Assembly (NCBI GenBank): GCA_008360955.1
Contig: LUCM01004312.1
Span: 90,482 to 154,481, forward strand
Reading direction: 5' to 3'
From: Fasciolopsis buskii
Lineage: Eukaryota > Platyhelminthes > Trematoda > Plagiorchiida > Fasciolidae
DNA: 64,000 bases
Every line of letters begins with the position of its first letter. Positions within the stretch are counted from its first letter, which is position 1. Below, one piece after another: positions 23,757-36,200 of this stretch. A model generated the notes under the pieces. It ran no database searches, was not told the origin of the DNA, and worked only from the letters and a program-made list of their open reading frames with translations. The translations under genes and the position numbers were made by a program.

Positions 23757-24785
23757 TTAGTTAGACATAATTTTTGAATCCAGTGGGGAAGAACATTTTA
23801 GTTGAACTAAGTTTTCGTTGAATTCTCCTAACTTTGGGACCTCGGGAATACAGAAAAACATCGCCAAACGTAGTTGAACATTTTGGAGGAAGCAGAAACC
23901 GGAACGACCGCACACTTTTGATAAGTGGTTCGTTGTATAGAGCAATTTGCTAACCAGGAAGTGAGTTATGTGAGACAACCAAAAATTCCAAATTTTTAAA
24001 GTAGACAGGATCCGGGGTAATAAATCAGAAAATGAAAGAATAATCGAGAAGAAAAGTAGCAGATAGATTGAATTAAGTTGGCCGGTGTTTTTGTCCGGGG
24101 GAGTGAAAATCTCAATGGTTGATTGTTCGGGATTTTGTACAAATTGGAAATGGGTTAGTGGGATATTCAGAGGCTTCTTGTACCACGTAATGCACAGTCT
24201 TTTTAATGACTTCGACAGTACCAAACAGGAGTCCCAACGAGATAAAAACCCCATGGGATAAGGAGCTCTGGAGAAGTGTAATCATTTTGGTCGAAGAATG
24301 CAATCAAGGCCTTCCGCTGCCCAAACAATTGTAAATAACTCTTGGTCTCTGAACTTTGACGAGATATGAACTCCAGTTTATTTTGCCTTCCGCATATTTG
24401 GAAATTTGGTGAGGTTTTCGTATCCCCGAGGATGAACAGAAGTTTGCGGGAGCAGTTCAAGCTGAATATGACACATGCGATTTCCGTAATCCCTTGTCCA
24501 ACCTTGAAGACTGAGAGCGAAGAGGAAGAGGACAAGGAGGCAATCCCAGTTGTTGAATTCAGAAGCGGGATGCGGTCGGATGAAAGGTTGGTTGGAAAAC
24601 GTGAGCCATCTGAGGATACTATTCGAATAAGAACATAAATCAAGCGAAGAATTTTTCTCGAGTTTTCTAAACTTGTTGTTTATAAGACATGCTTCTGGGG
24701 GATAGAAAACAAGTACGATTTGATTGGTGTGTCTGTTTGTGTATCCTGATGCGCATATCTGTGGTTGAATCGTGCATAATAACAC
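23757..24785 (-). other. cluster of overlapping minus-strand open frames, origin unknown
   Basis: Three overlapping minus-strand frames of 165, 146 and 135 codons fill this kilobase, with an acidic plus-strand frame (24366-24638, containing SEEEEDKE) opposite. The minus frames are rich in Leu, Phe and Ser with one hydrophobic run (SIYLLLFFSIILSF). They do not join by an obvious intron. Low stop density could reflect a decayed coding element or chance. No family is recognised. Confidence 0.25.
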
Positions 24786-25189
24786 TTCACCGATAGACTG
24801 GATACGGTGACTAGATCACGAATGCCATCCAGTCCGGGTCACGACAGTCAATGTCATTCTGTTGTGTGAGCGCTTGTTTGTGTGCAGACCATGCTAGTTG
24901 TAGAGCATGAACCAGAGGTTTTTGCACGCAGGTTTTAAGGGCCAAACGCTTGATCCCTATAGCTTCAGCTATCCCGAGTGTTCCCAGTAGGATGTGCTTG
25001 GATCGAGTAATTCATCCTAACTGGTTGGTTTGGGCTTATGCGGTGAACAGGGTTCACCAGATGTATTAAAACGGCGCTGGACATCGTCCCTCATAAGCCC
25101 CGATTAAGCCGGCGTGGATGGTGTTCTTTTATGCAAACAGCCGCCCAAACGACGTAAAGTACGTCGGAGACTCACCTGAATGAATATGC

Positions 25190-26290
25190 TACTATGGGAG
25201 CAGTCAGCATAGGTAATTTGCCCTTATTTTATACCTTTATCAAGAGTAAGCCCTTGAATGAACAACGCAGTTTCGCTGTGCTAAAGATCGGTCTTATCAC
25301 TGCATTGAGAAGTCTAGTGGGAATTTCTAATAGGCAATTATCTTCGAAAGATAAGCTAATAAATAACTTTGCTTTCGGCCGTGAATATCTCACGTTTGCC
25401 AGCTTTTTCACCATTCATGTTGTTTTTGATAAATTTACCAAGGTAGCCGCTACTCCAGAGAACATTAGTGATGATGTCAAACTCATTCTGCAGCGTCCCT
25501 GGTGAAGAGATTTTCATGGCTGTTGAAACTAAGCATGTGTCAGATTCCTTTCCGATATTGCGGGTACGAAGCTGTAGAAGTTCATGTACTGACCGGTCCA
25601 AGCTTTCTTCCTGTTTTTGGGACGCTGGATACACCCGTACTCTTTTCTAATCGGTAATACATCTAGGAACTGATTCCGACTGTTCGTTCCCACTTCAGCT
25701 GTGGAGTGTATGGGACTGTGAGCACAATTAATATGTTTTAATACGTTTCCCACGTTACGGTTAGTCTCACTGATACAGAATATGTCAACAGCAAGGCGAT
25801 GGTAATCATGCGAGTTTCTGATAGTTTCTTTTAGCTAATTTGTTTCAATCATTGGCAGGAAGAAATCAGCAAGTAAAGGACCCTAATGGGGACCTCAGAG
25901 CTGCACCATTTCTCCGTCGATACATACTTCTATTGAACTGGAATTGCATATTGAATGCACACTTCAACAGGACTTCAAGTTAACAGTCGATTGTTATCCC
26001 TATGTTAATGTTATTGTCGGCTACATATCTAATCATAAACTGTGCAATCTCGATAGTGATATGACATTCAGTGACAGCATCACCCAATTTGATAATCATA
26101 CTTTGCGAAATGTGTAACACAAAGCCGCTTACATAGACGACACTAAAAGCTTTACCAAGCATCTGGCGAGAGCGTAGCGAGGAAGACTTGTCATTGGCTT
26201 TATTCTTGAGGATTTTAGGCAAACCATCTAGTCCGGGGATGCATAAACCTGTAAGACTCAATCGCACTACTACCTCGTTGTCTATCCAGC
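25190..26290 (-). mobile_element. Penelope-like element, reverse-transcriptase part, frameshifted
   Basis: Minus strand in order: PGLDGLPKI (near 26230), FNMQFQFNRSMYRRRNGAAL then RSPLG, a one-frame shift, PLLADFF (25880 region), then WTGQYMNFYSFVP (about 25590), NEFDIITNVLWSSGYLGKFI and IFSTAKLRCSF (about 25260). This order matches reverse transcriptases of Penelope-like elements, where the GSPLGPLLAD stretch lies beside the active site. The copy has several frame changes and stops and no recognisable GIY-YIG end, so it is dead. The left end near 25190 is where similarity stops. Confidence 0.68.
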
Positions 26291-28084
26291 CATCTTTAAA
26301 ACTGTCGTGATTTGCTGCTCACGATGATTCGTCTCATCTTTTTCGCTTGGAATTCTAATACATTCACTTGTATCCGCTAAAGTGGCTAGCAGCTTTTGAT
26401 GCATTCTTTCCTGTTCGTAATCACGATTCGTACATGTTTATTAGGGCGACTTATTACGACGTTCTCGTTATGCAATGTCTTATAGTTCTCTAACATTTTT
26501 TCTCCAAATTCGTCTTATTGATACAATAGTGGACGTATTCCACCCTGCATATGAATAAGTATTTTAAGATCTTAGAAGGAGCAAATCGTGGTCATTAGTG
26601 GTAGCTGAAAGTTTCACTTTAAGAGATAACAAAGAGGTTATTTCCAAGAACGCAAAATTCTCCGTTTTATGGGAGGTTTCGAAGTCGGTTAATCTGAGCG
26701 GTTGAAGTGGGCAATTTTTAGAATGAATAAAATCGACCATCAAATGTGAATGCTTCTCCAGGGGACATACCAAAAACAAGTTCATTGGGCTGTAGGCTAG
26801 AAGTTATTATACACTGATCAACTCAAAACACAATAGGCAAAACCTTGTAAAATAAGTTCCTCACTTTGTTTGAGCACATCATAGAGGAAACGGAAATTAC
26901 TCATAGTCTCCATCTGTTCCTATTCGGTACTGCTATGGCTAGGGGATGCTAAATGTAAGTGACCTTGAGCTGAGCCGAAGGTCTGTCGCGATGTAGAAGT
27001 GACATGTCTGATCAAATAGCTTCTTTTCAAAAAAAATACTTGTCTTCATCGGTGACAAGAAAAAAAACCCAGCAGTTGTCACCTATGCAGGCACGATTTT
27101 CATCATGATGCATGAGCTGTGTTCCTGTGTCAATCAGCTCGTGAACTTATACCTACCGATTATCCGGTGTACCCGGTTGTGGTGATAGTGCCAGCGAGCG
27201 AGTCCGAGACACCACTGATCAGGCAGAGATTTAGCACACTAAAAAATACTTGCAAAAACGGTAGACTTGGCACCGTCTGCTGGGTTGGCATCGGTCATCA
27301 TACCACCTCCGCATTTTGCGCTCTTCGTTGCTCGATCTGGACCGCAACACTGAGATCCGTCTATGTTCAGCAAACAACCGTCAGCATCCTAATCTGACCG
27401 AGATTCTTTAAAATAAACCGCTCATGAATCCGTGTCCGCCAGATCTTTGCCAAATCCGGTAACTGTGGAAAAGGAGGACAAATCATAGGGCTGGTCCCAA
27501 ATGTCACTGTCATGTTGGCTTAGGGGACAAAGTCAAGTGTGGCTTGTCAAGCCTGCAAGTTTCCATTTTTCCATCCAATTTTGCCCTACAACAGTTATAG
27601 GAAAAAGTAGTTTATCGATGGGGCGGAAACCATTGGTTTTATTATTCGAAAAATTCAATCGAGGATAAAAGTTGCATGTTATCATAGCAGCTGAACAGAT
27701 GATAAGACTAAATCCATATTATCCGCAGCGTGCCAAAAAGGTGAACAACCAATCGAACGGCATTTTATTGTCGTTGGCTTACGCCTTCTCATTTACGGAA
27801 CCAGAGCGACTTTCCCCGGTCAATCTAGTTTAGATGAGATGCCGAAAAGGCAGAGAATGTGCTTGAGCAGCTAATCGGGTTTTCGGTCACACGGATAGTC
27901 ACAAAAGTAAACGGACATCTGTTGGCCCCTATCCATCAAACAAAAAAGCGGCAACCTCGTCCAATTCTTCTCTCTTTCTCTTAGTCAACGCTTGCTCGAT
28001 GTTGTTTATCTTCAAACAAAATTACCAGCAAAACAAATTCAAGTCACGCTTCTGCTGAGTAATCTTTGAGAGTTTACATTTGGA
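26291..28084. other. no gene identified
   Basis: May include worn upstream parts of the Penelope-like copy (to about 26800) but nothing clear. The frame at 27119-27397 is unmatched. Confidence 0.3.
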
Positions 28085-28285
28085 CAGACTGCCATGGTGT
28101 ATAAATCCTTTTATATTTTATCTTTTTACTTCCTTTATTAATGAAATGACAGTGTGCATCACTTTTCAGAAAAAGGGCCGCGGCCGACAGGGAGCTGCCA
28201 AGTAGGGAAGTTGACGTGCGGTGGTGGTGGGAGGATCTGAACCCGCGACCGTAACGCCGAAGCGCCACGAACTTATGCGCTGGCA
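28085..28285 (-). repeat. SINE family 1, near full-length copy
   Basis: Minus strand: a head with B-box-like CGCGGGTTCAGATCCTCCC, then CACGTCAACTTCCCTACTTG, GCCGCGGCCC and a TTTCATTAATAAAGGAAGTA tail. Closest to the copy at 16405. Confidence 0.68.
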
Positions 28286-28419
28286 ACTAAATTGCAATGA
28301 TCTTTATAAAATAACCATAACGCGGAACAATTTGTCCGGGCTGGGCTGAAACAGAATCAAGCCACTGAAACTCACTTGAATTTTACGTAAGCAGTTATTC
28401 ACCAAACTGACCCCTTATC

Positions 28420-29260
28420 ACCAACATCATCATTCAGCATTAAACAGAAAGGCGAGCCTCACTGACCGCTGCCATTCCCCAGAGCCACACGTTTCTATAA
28501 AATGAGTGAAAATCCAAGGGGAACAGGGAGTGGATGCGCACTGGAGAGAAAAAAAAATACTGCAGTAGCTAACACATGGAACACAGTCTAACTGTACAAA
28601 CGCACGCGTTTTCAGTCACTCTGATTCGATAGAAAATGACAACACGATCGCCACTGTTCACGGTTCATTGCCATATCCTTCAGTGTCTCCAACCAGCAAG
28701 TCGACGAGTCTTTCGGACCCCAACCACGAAGGCGTGAGATACCTACTTTACCTAGGTTCGCTGTACATTTTCTCATCCCACGTTGCCATGTCATCTATTT
28801 ACCTCCCCAAGGCTTCTTCCATCCCTTGGGAGAAATACAAAATAGAGCACGGTATAATAGACGAATGACCGCCATACACAATATGTGACCCAACCAGCAT
28901 TTCATACGATGAAATAAACTATTCTCAGAATTGGGGCCTAATGCTAGACTCCTGATCTCTCCATCAATCACCCGGTCACTCCATCCGATCCTAGCCATAC
29001 TACGTAGACATTGGTGGTCGGAATTCTCCAGCCGACGAATATCTCCCAAACAAATATTCCATGTCTCGCTACCGTACAACAGAAATGAACGCATTGCGGC
29101 ACAGTACACACGGCCTTTCAAATTCAAGGAAATATCAGGCCGACGATACAATTGCTTCAGTCCAACGCTGAATTTGTACGACTCGGATTGCTTTTTTCTG
29201 CCTCACCTAGTCAGGTGCGATGACATGGGGTTGATGATAGGTCAAGAATTTTCCAGATAG
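28420..29260 (-). mobile_element. RTE-type retrotransposon, C-terminal end of RT and 3' tail
   Basis: Minus strand: LKQLYRRPDISLNLKGRVY, FLLYGSETWNICLGDIRRLE, then MKCWLGHILCMA (the LGH motif typical of this region). After one stop at 28795-28797 comes GWGPKDSSTCWLETLKDMAM and the end of the protein near 28612. A short ATG-type simple repeat follows near 28430, as expected at RTE 3' ends. The copy is 5'-truncated near 29260, which is normal for target-primed insertion. Only one stop interrupts the last 180 codons, so it is younger than the copy at 46270. Confidence 0.8.
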
Positions 29261-30689
29261 ACTATAGTTGAGCCAAATGATGTGGTGTCAATCAAAGTAC
29301 AATTGCTTAGTCCATGGCGAAAATTGGTTCACTCTTCGGAATTACGTTTATTCTACCCAATTTTCTATTGCATGGTGGTTTTATTTCGAACCAAAAATCA
29401 ACTGGATTGTCCCAAGTTTATCTATGTACGGTTCGTCGATCGGTTCATGACTGTAAATCGACTGTACGCTTAGTCTGTGAAATTTAAACTTCTCTTGCCA
29501 ACAGATCAATCGTAAATATAAAGGACAGATTCTTTTGTGCTTATAACAGACGAGTTCGTTGCGATAACTATAAAACTTACCTCTCCGACCGAAGTGATGT
29601 AGTACCTGAAAGATATCTCTTACAATTGGAACGCTGAAGAACGAATATATTTGACAATAATTCGTGGTTGATGATTATAGTAGGCTCCAGCAGTTGCATC
29701 CCAACGATCTCAGTACTTAGTGTTAGAAACATTATACCAATATTCCATATTATTCGCTGCGTTTGAAACGGTGAATAATGTTGACCTGACGAATTCATTC
29801 GAATACGTACTTATACGAACTTGTTTTTTTCTGGTTGGACACATTCGTCTTGGACAGGGTTTCTTATTTAGGAAGTATTCGGCGATTATCGCAATTGCAA
29901 CTACGCAACATCCTCTTCAGCTCGTGTTCCGGTCAATTGTACTCAAGTCTCCATGGCTGAATTAGTTTATTTCGTTTACGCTCTTCGAACTTCAACCATT
30001 TTGGACTAAAACCTGATTCCCCCGATTTATAAAACCTAAAATCAATACAACTAATTAAAAAGAATAATCGGAAGGCAAAAAGCTTTATGCCAGGGCACTT
30101 TGGTGATAGCTTCACTATTATTTTTTATTTTAATCAGCAAATTGCCGATGATCTTACGGAATTTGTGTCCTACATTTGATGACACAACTGCCCCGGGGGC
30201 ACAGTGGCACATGCACACAAGCGAATCGGTCTCCATCCAACGGACAAGATTAGGAGCTGACCGATCGAGGCGGGGTGACAGAATAAAAGAACACGGAAAA
30301 TCCCACGACGAGTTCAGGCTTTACACAATGTCAATCAGTGAAAAACTTTTCTTGGATGAAAGCATTATCCTGACACGTCAATATTTGGAACAATTTTGCT
30401 TGTATTTTGAGCAACAGATGGTGAAAGCAAGTCTGTGAATTTGATGACTTCACATTCCAAAGTTCAGTGATCTCCTGTCAACAAAGATGAAGTAAGGTAT
30501 TTTTTCAGTCTGATTACTTTCCTCCTGACAAATCAAATGACAGTGAAATATTCAAAGACAGACAGCCTCAAGTGATGAGCACACTTCAGAAAACTTCTAT
30601 GCAGGAGACTGGCTGAACCGAACCTGCAAGTGGCTTCCCACGGGTCAGAGAAAGAATTGCAGTGTAGGCGTTCATTTCGCAGAAACAAA
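29261..30689. other. no gene identified
   Basis: Only short frames. A plus frame at 30100-30438 (112 codons) starts with a hydrophobic run (IASLLFFILISKL) and continues hydrophilic, but has no splice or family support. Confidence 0.25.
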
Positions 30690-30950
30690 TCGTCAGTGGC
30701 GGTGAAGTGGATTACGTAACTATCACTTCAAAACCGTCGCAGGTTTCAATCTTGACCTCTTTGGTGGTAGACGGGAGTCCGCTGCGTTTCTGCACGTTAC
30801 CACGCCTGGCCGATTGCGACCTAATGTGGTTCTGCACCACTCCCACCTTCAGGTACATTGTTGATTTTTCTTCTACCCCTTGTGCCGTAGCGACTATTGG
30901 ACATGCTACTTAATCCATACTCGTGTGTCATAGACGACTGATTATGCCAA
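30690..30950 (+). repeat. tRNA-derived SINE family 2, full copy
   Basis: The head GTGGATTACGTAACTATCAC and B-box-like GCAGGTTTCAATCTTGACC are followed by TTGGTGGTAGACGGGAGTCC, CACGCCTGGCCGATTGCG and a CATGCTACTTAATCC end. Confidence 0.55.
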
Positions 30951-31184
30951 GCTAAATTTTGACGGGGCTAACAAAGCTTCTAAAGTGGCCCAATTTACAC
31001 AAACAACAATCGTAGATTTTTAAGTTCATTTGAATGTAGCACATTGTGCATCGATTTCCTATATATTCAACGAGAAGTTTGTTGTGCAAGTCATAAGGTC
31101 GGCAAATAAATTTGGGGTAAATCACTTCAAAACACCAGAAGACTGCAACCGATTATTGAATTTGAAAAACCAGGTTTATTGTCA

Positions 31185-31345
31185 ACCAAATAGTCATTGT
31201 AGCGGTGGTCCAATATGAAAATTGCAGGTTCGAATCCTCCCAATGTCAGTCAAATTTCCTACGTGCGATTCCTCGGTTGGAGGCGAATCTCGTCCTGGAA
31301 ATAATGTGCACTGTCATGTCAACAATGAAGGAAGTAAAATACATT
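31185..31345 (+). repeat. SINE family 1, copy
   Basis: A strong B box (GCAGGTTCGAATCCTCCC) is followed by GTCAGTCAAATTTCCTACG, GAAATAATGTGCACTGTCA and the tail AATGAAGGAAGTAAAATA. Confidence 0.6.
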
Positions 31346-32094
31346 GTCCTAAACGTGCGACAGTTTTAGCGCAAGATCGCGGTCGTCAGATGTCAGCACA
31401 AATGTGGAAATAACCAGTTGTGGGAGGATTGGAATCACTCACTAATCATTCACCTCCAAAAGCTGTCTTACTGGCAGTTTCAACACTAACATTATGAGAA
31501 AAACAGCAACATCGAGGACTGGGAATAAGGAAGGAGGCAAACGTGCTTCAAGGCCATTAGCGACCGTACATCAGTTATACACATTATGTAACTGAGGGGA
31601 AGCGTAAAATAACAAGAAACCTCGTTGCTTTTGCTACTGCAAACAATCTTTTTAAGATTGCAACTGACACGACCCAGTAGTGGCAACATGACAATGTTCA
31701 CCTATCACAAACATTTGCTCAATTCACGTCACCTTTGGCCTGCCTTTGCATAACAATTCAAAGTTGGACTTGTAAAGACCAAAGAATGAATCACCCAAAC
31801 GAAACTGTTTGTCTATTGTCGCCTGTTCGTCGCCCAAAAGTGATTCGCCTGTGATGGTGATGAGGATGATAATGTGAACGTTCAGTTACTACATTTAAGG
31901 GCGTTGTTGGCCATCAGCAACACAATCAGTCCGTATTGTGGTGCGAATTTTATATAGCAAACTGTAACTAGCCGGAGCATGTAACTAAAAGGTAATCCAA
32001 CTGTCATGTGAGTATTGTCATTATCGCTTATGCTGCTACTAATACTAATCATTTTGTTGCTGTTCCAATGGAAATATCATGATTTTCATTCATG

Positions 32095-32160
32095 CCACTT
32101 CCTTTATTGGTGAGAAAAATTGAACCACATTTTCAGAATTGGGACCATGGCTAAATCAGA
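32095..32160 (-). repeat. SINE family 1, 3' tail fragment
   Basis: Minus strand: TTCTGAAAATGTGGTTCAA then CACCAATAAAGGAAGT, as at the 3' end of the copy at 28085. Confidence 0.4.
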
Positions 32161-32611
32161 AAGCGGGTTGGCGATGACAGAATTCATCCCGGAGACCTTC
32201 GAATCGAAAGTCACGACAATGACCCCATGCATGTTTGAAAAAAATAAGCAGATATGGACCACTATTGTCAAATGGAATAACGGAACACGAATGTTATTCG
32301 AAACCACCTGGGTTTTGAATGGGCGCACTGGGTTAAAATAGCCAACATATTGTGTAGACTGACAGTCCGCAATCGAATGGGCTGGGCAAACAGACAAACA
32401 CGAGGCAAATATTCATCTAATCCAGATGCATTCAGTTAGTGATGAAGTTTGAAGAGCTGGTTGACGGTACACGTGATTCTTTGTGTCCTTCGACGGGCAT
32501 TCTTTACCACTGGTGTAACTCGAGTGCCAGGCTGAATGACCGAGGTCTGTGTATCGGTTAGAATGGGCTTGTGCAGTTCGTTATGCCAACAAACTGCCGA
32601 GCTGTTGAGCG

Positions 32612-32630
32612 GGCACACACACACACACGA
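32612..32630. repeat. short (CA)n microsatellite
   Basis: About nine CA units. Confidence 0.8.
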
Positions 32631-32914
32631 TCAGATATCCAGATTACGGAAAAAGTATAAAATTTTGACTAATAAAGGCATGATAAGTGTGGCCACTAAC
32701 ACAATGGATTCTATCAACAGAATGTTAGGCAGCCTGCCGAATACGGCTGAACAGAACGCAGTTCATCTTGTCCCTTCCAAGTAGGGAATTAGATGGGAAG
32801 AGAAAAACTAACACGACCTCGGACGACCTCCGAGTGTTTCAAATATAGCATTTATTGAAAATAAAAATTTCTTGTTTGTTCGATAACAATCATAAAAAGG
32901 AAAGTGTTATGCGT

Positions 32915-33260
32915 TTACATGCAACTCACGTGATGCAGTCCGCCACAGCTTCTCAATGTTGTGCGTAGACAAGCAACCAGTGAGAGCCGTGGTGACAAGC
33001 GGTAGTGAAATCTTAACACTCCTCTAAGGCGATTAGACAAAATGTATTTCCACTCTTGTATGTTAAACTCTGGGCTATTAACCAATGCGAACTTGTTTCC
33101 CTCCCGTTTGGGTCTTCTCATTGTGTTTGCTTGCTTAGTTTAGACGGGAACCAATTCAGTACCCACTGGTAACCCGAATCCGTTCGTTACTGGGGATGAC
33201 TGAATTCCGTATAGTAAGTTTCAGTCCAAATACTGCAGAAAGTCTATATACAGGTGTCAC
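32915..33260. repeat. unclassified interspersed repeat E, copy 2
   Basis: Begins CATGCAACTCACGTGATGCA, as copy 4 at 43560 does. It has CTCCTCTAAGGCGATTAGAC and ends near TGAATTCCGTATAGTAAGTT. Same block order as the copies at 14450 and 37960. Confidence 0.55.
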
Positions 33261-36200
33261 AATGCACTTCAGGGAATTTTCTTAAAGATGGCAGCATCAA
33301 TGGCTCTTCAAACGCGACTGGTTTTAAACAGCATTCGGATGACTGACTTGGTCGTGCCAACTAGTCAAAAACTGCCAGCCCTTCGATGGATCAGGCTAGT
33401 TGTAACGGCAGTGGCCTTCCTAACCTTCCGATATGTAACAAAGAGCACCGGAATGAGCTCAATTCGATACGATCAGTTCGGCAAAGCGACAAAGTGGTCC
33501 AGAACGGGCGACTCATGGGTCATCAGTGGATTGCCAAAACGGGACTGGAATGATCAGCTAGTCAGAATGCTACTGTAGATGTTTCGCGAAGTGGCGGTGC
33601 AAGCGTTTGTGCGATTCCCAGAAGCAGCGTATTCCGCTCCTTGACTGCTACCGACAGTTTATTAATGGTATTAGCATCACTGTGGTATCAATACGGACAG
33701 AAACAGCGGTTCTTATTAACTGTAAAATATGAATAAACAGGAAGATATAACGAAAATATTTCTCTTAATGAAGAAAAACATGCGTCTTCCTCTTTTGGAA
33801 TCACCTTTACATGAAGTAACCTAACTGATTTGTGACACACAACACAGCAGCAGTGGAAAAAGGAAACCAAGTCAATGATCTGTTTCTACCGGTTTTGAAA
33901 TCCCTATAGTAATTAGAACGACAATGTTTCGCATCTCATCTCACCTCATCTCTCATTTTCCCGTTTTTGCCTAAGTTTTGTGAATTGAATTTCGCTCTTT
34001 GTTAGCCAACCGGCCTTATCTGCTATCGCCTCACCAAAATCGGTAACCGCTCGTCGAAAATTTTTCCTTTCGGAATCTAACCGTGCTGTGAATCGAATCA
34101 GTTAGATTACTGATGGTTCCTTGTGGCTAACACCGTTTGACGTCGATCAGGGCTTCCAAATGGCGAGTAACTCGGGTTTGATTGTCAAACTGACGACATC
34201 GCGCGTTTGAATTTGAGATACACTAACACGGTTATTTACTGAACTGTTTAGACTTGTGTTAGTGAAGTAGGGTTTGCGTAGGGCACGTCGTTAATCCGAA
34301 TTCATGTCAATGCATCCGTGGAAATGCATCACTGAATTTCCGCGTGTTAGAAAAACACAACTATTGCAGGGAGTCGGGAGCCCCAGAGATCAACCTTAGA
34401 GCGGAAAATATCAGGCTAGTAAAAGTTAAAAACTGGTCCAACATCCCCACCATCCACCTCAAAATAATCGACGAGGTCCAAAATGAAGCTTAGTGATAAC
34501 CCCATGAAAGTAGAAACAAGCCGTCAATTATATCTATGTACCAACCAAGTCACCTCGACTGGTTGGTAATGCACTTTTTATGCTCTAAACGCCAGTCTCA
34601 TTAGTCGAAACCGTATGAGAAACATCTAATTAAAACCGGATTGAAAAAAATCCCCAAGGACATTAAGACTGCTCCTCCGAAAGGGTTACAAGCCTCTTGA
34701 TCTGCATTGTGTAAAAAGTGAAGGAAAAACTCGTAAGTTGAAGTTCAACAAGAGTAACCGACAGTATGTGACAGTTCCGCATTCAGAATCATGATAGCAA
34801 GGTACAGTCGGCCGGTTTCAAGATTGTCGAGTTGTAGTAATTTCTCAGTCTGGTTTCTCTTACATACTTTTCTTGAATTACGAGCATTACACACTGGCTG
34901 GAAATGAGATGTTATCGTATTGTCTACGTCAGGTTACTTGCACAAAATGCGCAGAGATTGTGTTGTTTTCGATCTCTCGGATACTAAACAACGTTACATA
35001 GCAGAACGCACTATGGCAATGGAGAAAATCGTTATTAACTTAATCATACGATCCATCTTCAATTTTAACACTGTACTCGCATTCGAATGGTTAGCCGTGT
35101 TTGTCCATGACTTATTTACCCATGGAACCAAAATAATGACCCATAGAAACTACTCTGTCTGTGAATCAAGGCTAGTCTTGGGAGAGATACTTTGGTGTAA
35201 GTGGTAAGTTTCGTTGTTGAGGTTTCCAAAACGGACTGATCGTTGCAGCCAATTCAAACAAATCGAATGAGATTGCAATGTAAACGGTCAAAAGTAATTT
35301 GCAAAAATACAAGAATGGCTGCATGAGTACCGGGCACGTATTCCTGCTGACTGACAAAAAAAACACGAGATCAATCGAGTGTTTTCCGGGTCAGTGATGG
35401 TCTTTCGTCCACTGGCATAACTCAATACCTGCACTGAGGTTTACCTTAGAAAACTGATTTCCGCTAATGGTGGAACCTTTTGGAATCACATTCTGAATGA
35501 AAAATCTCTTTCTCCTACTCACTGGAGAAGTAAATTCGATTTCATATAATATGATAAGATAAGAAAGACGCAACATCAATATCAATCTGCCCCTCCCTCA
35601 AAACCCTGGTTCTGGTTACAATTGGATCAGAGTCACACATTAGATTGACCAGTTCATTAACCTAACATGACGTCACTAAATTCGCATGGAGATGGAACAG
35701 GTTTTGTACAATTCAGCATTTTTTATGACATACCTGAAGCATGAGTACAGTGGAAGGCACATGCCCCATAGCCACTAGGGCCCACTACCACGAATGGAGG
35801 GGGGCCCGGCAATCACAATCCTGGCATACAACCACACAAGGTCTCACCAGATCAGGTTAGGTAACGAGCCGAGAGACAATGAGGTGCTGTCTACCACCAA
35901 AATGACCGACACATTCGTGAATCGAATCTCTAATCCAATAAATAGGTGACAGACGCTTGACCCACATGATCAGCATTATCAGGTTGAGAGATCACCGATC
36001 TCGGTAAATTATCGGGATGTGTATGAATCGAGTGGTAGATTGAATTCGTCAAGCCCGAGTAGGACATTTGCATCGATTTTGAAATACACGAATACAGCTT
36101 GCACGTAGACGAGAGCCGCGATCAACTGAGCACAAATCGCATTGACTACAGTCCCGTTGCGATTTTCACGGGTCGTATCTGCTATATCCAATTCATTCGG

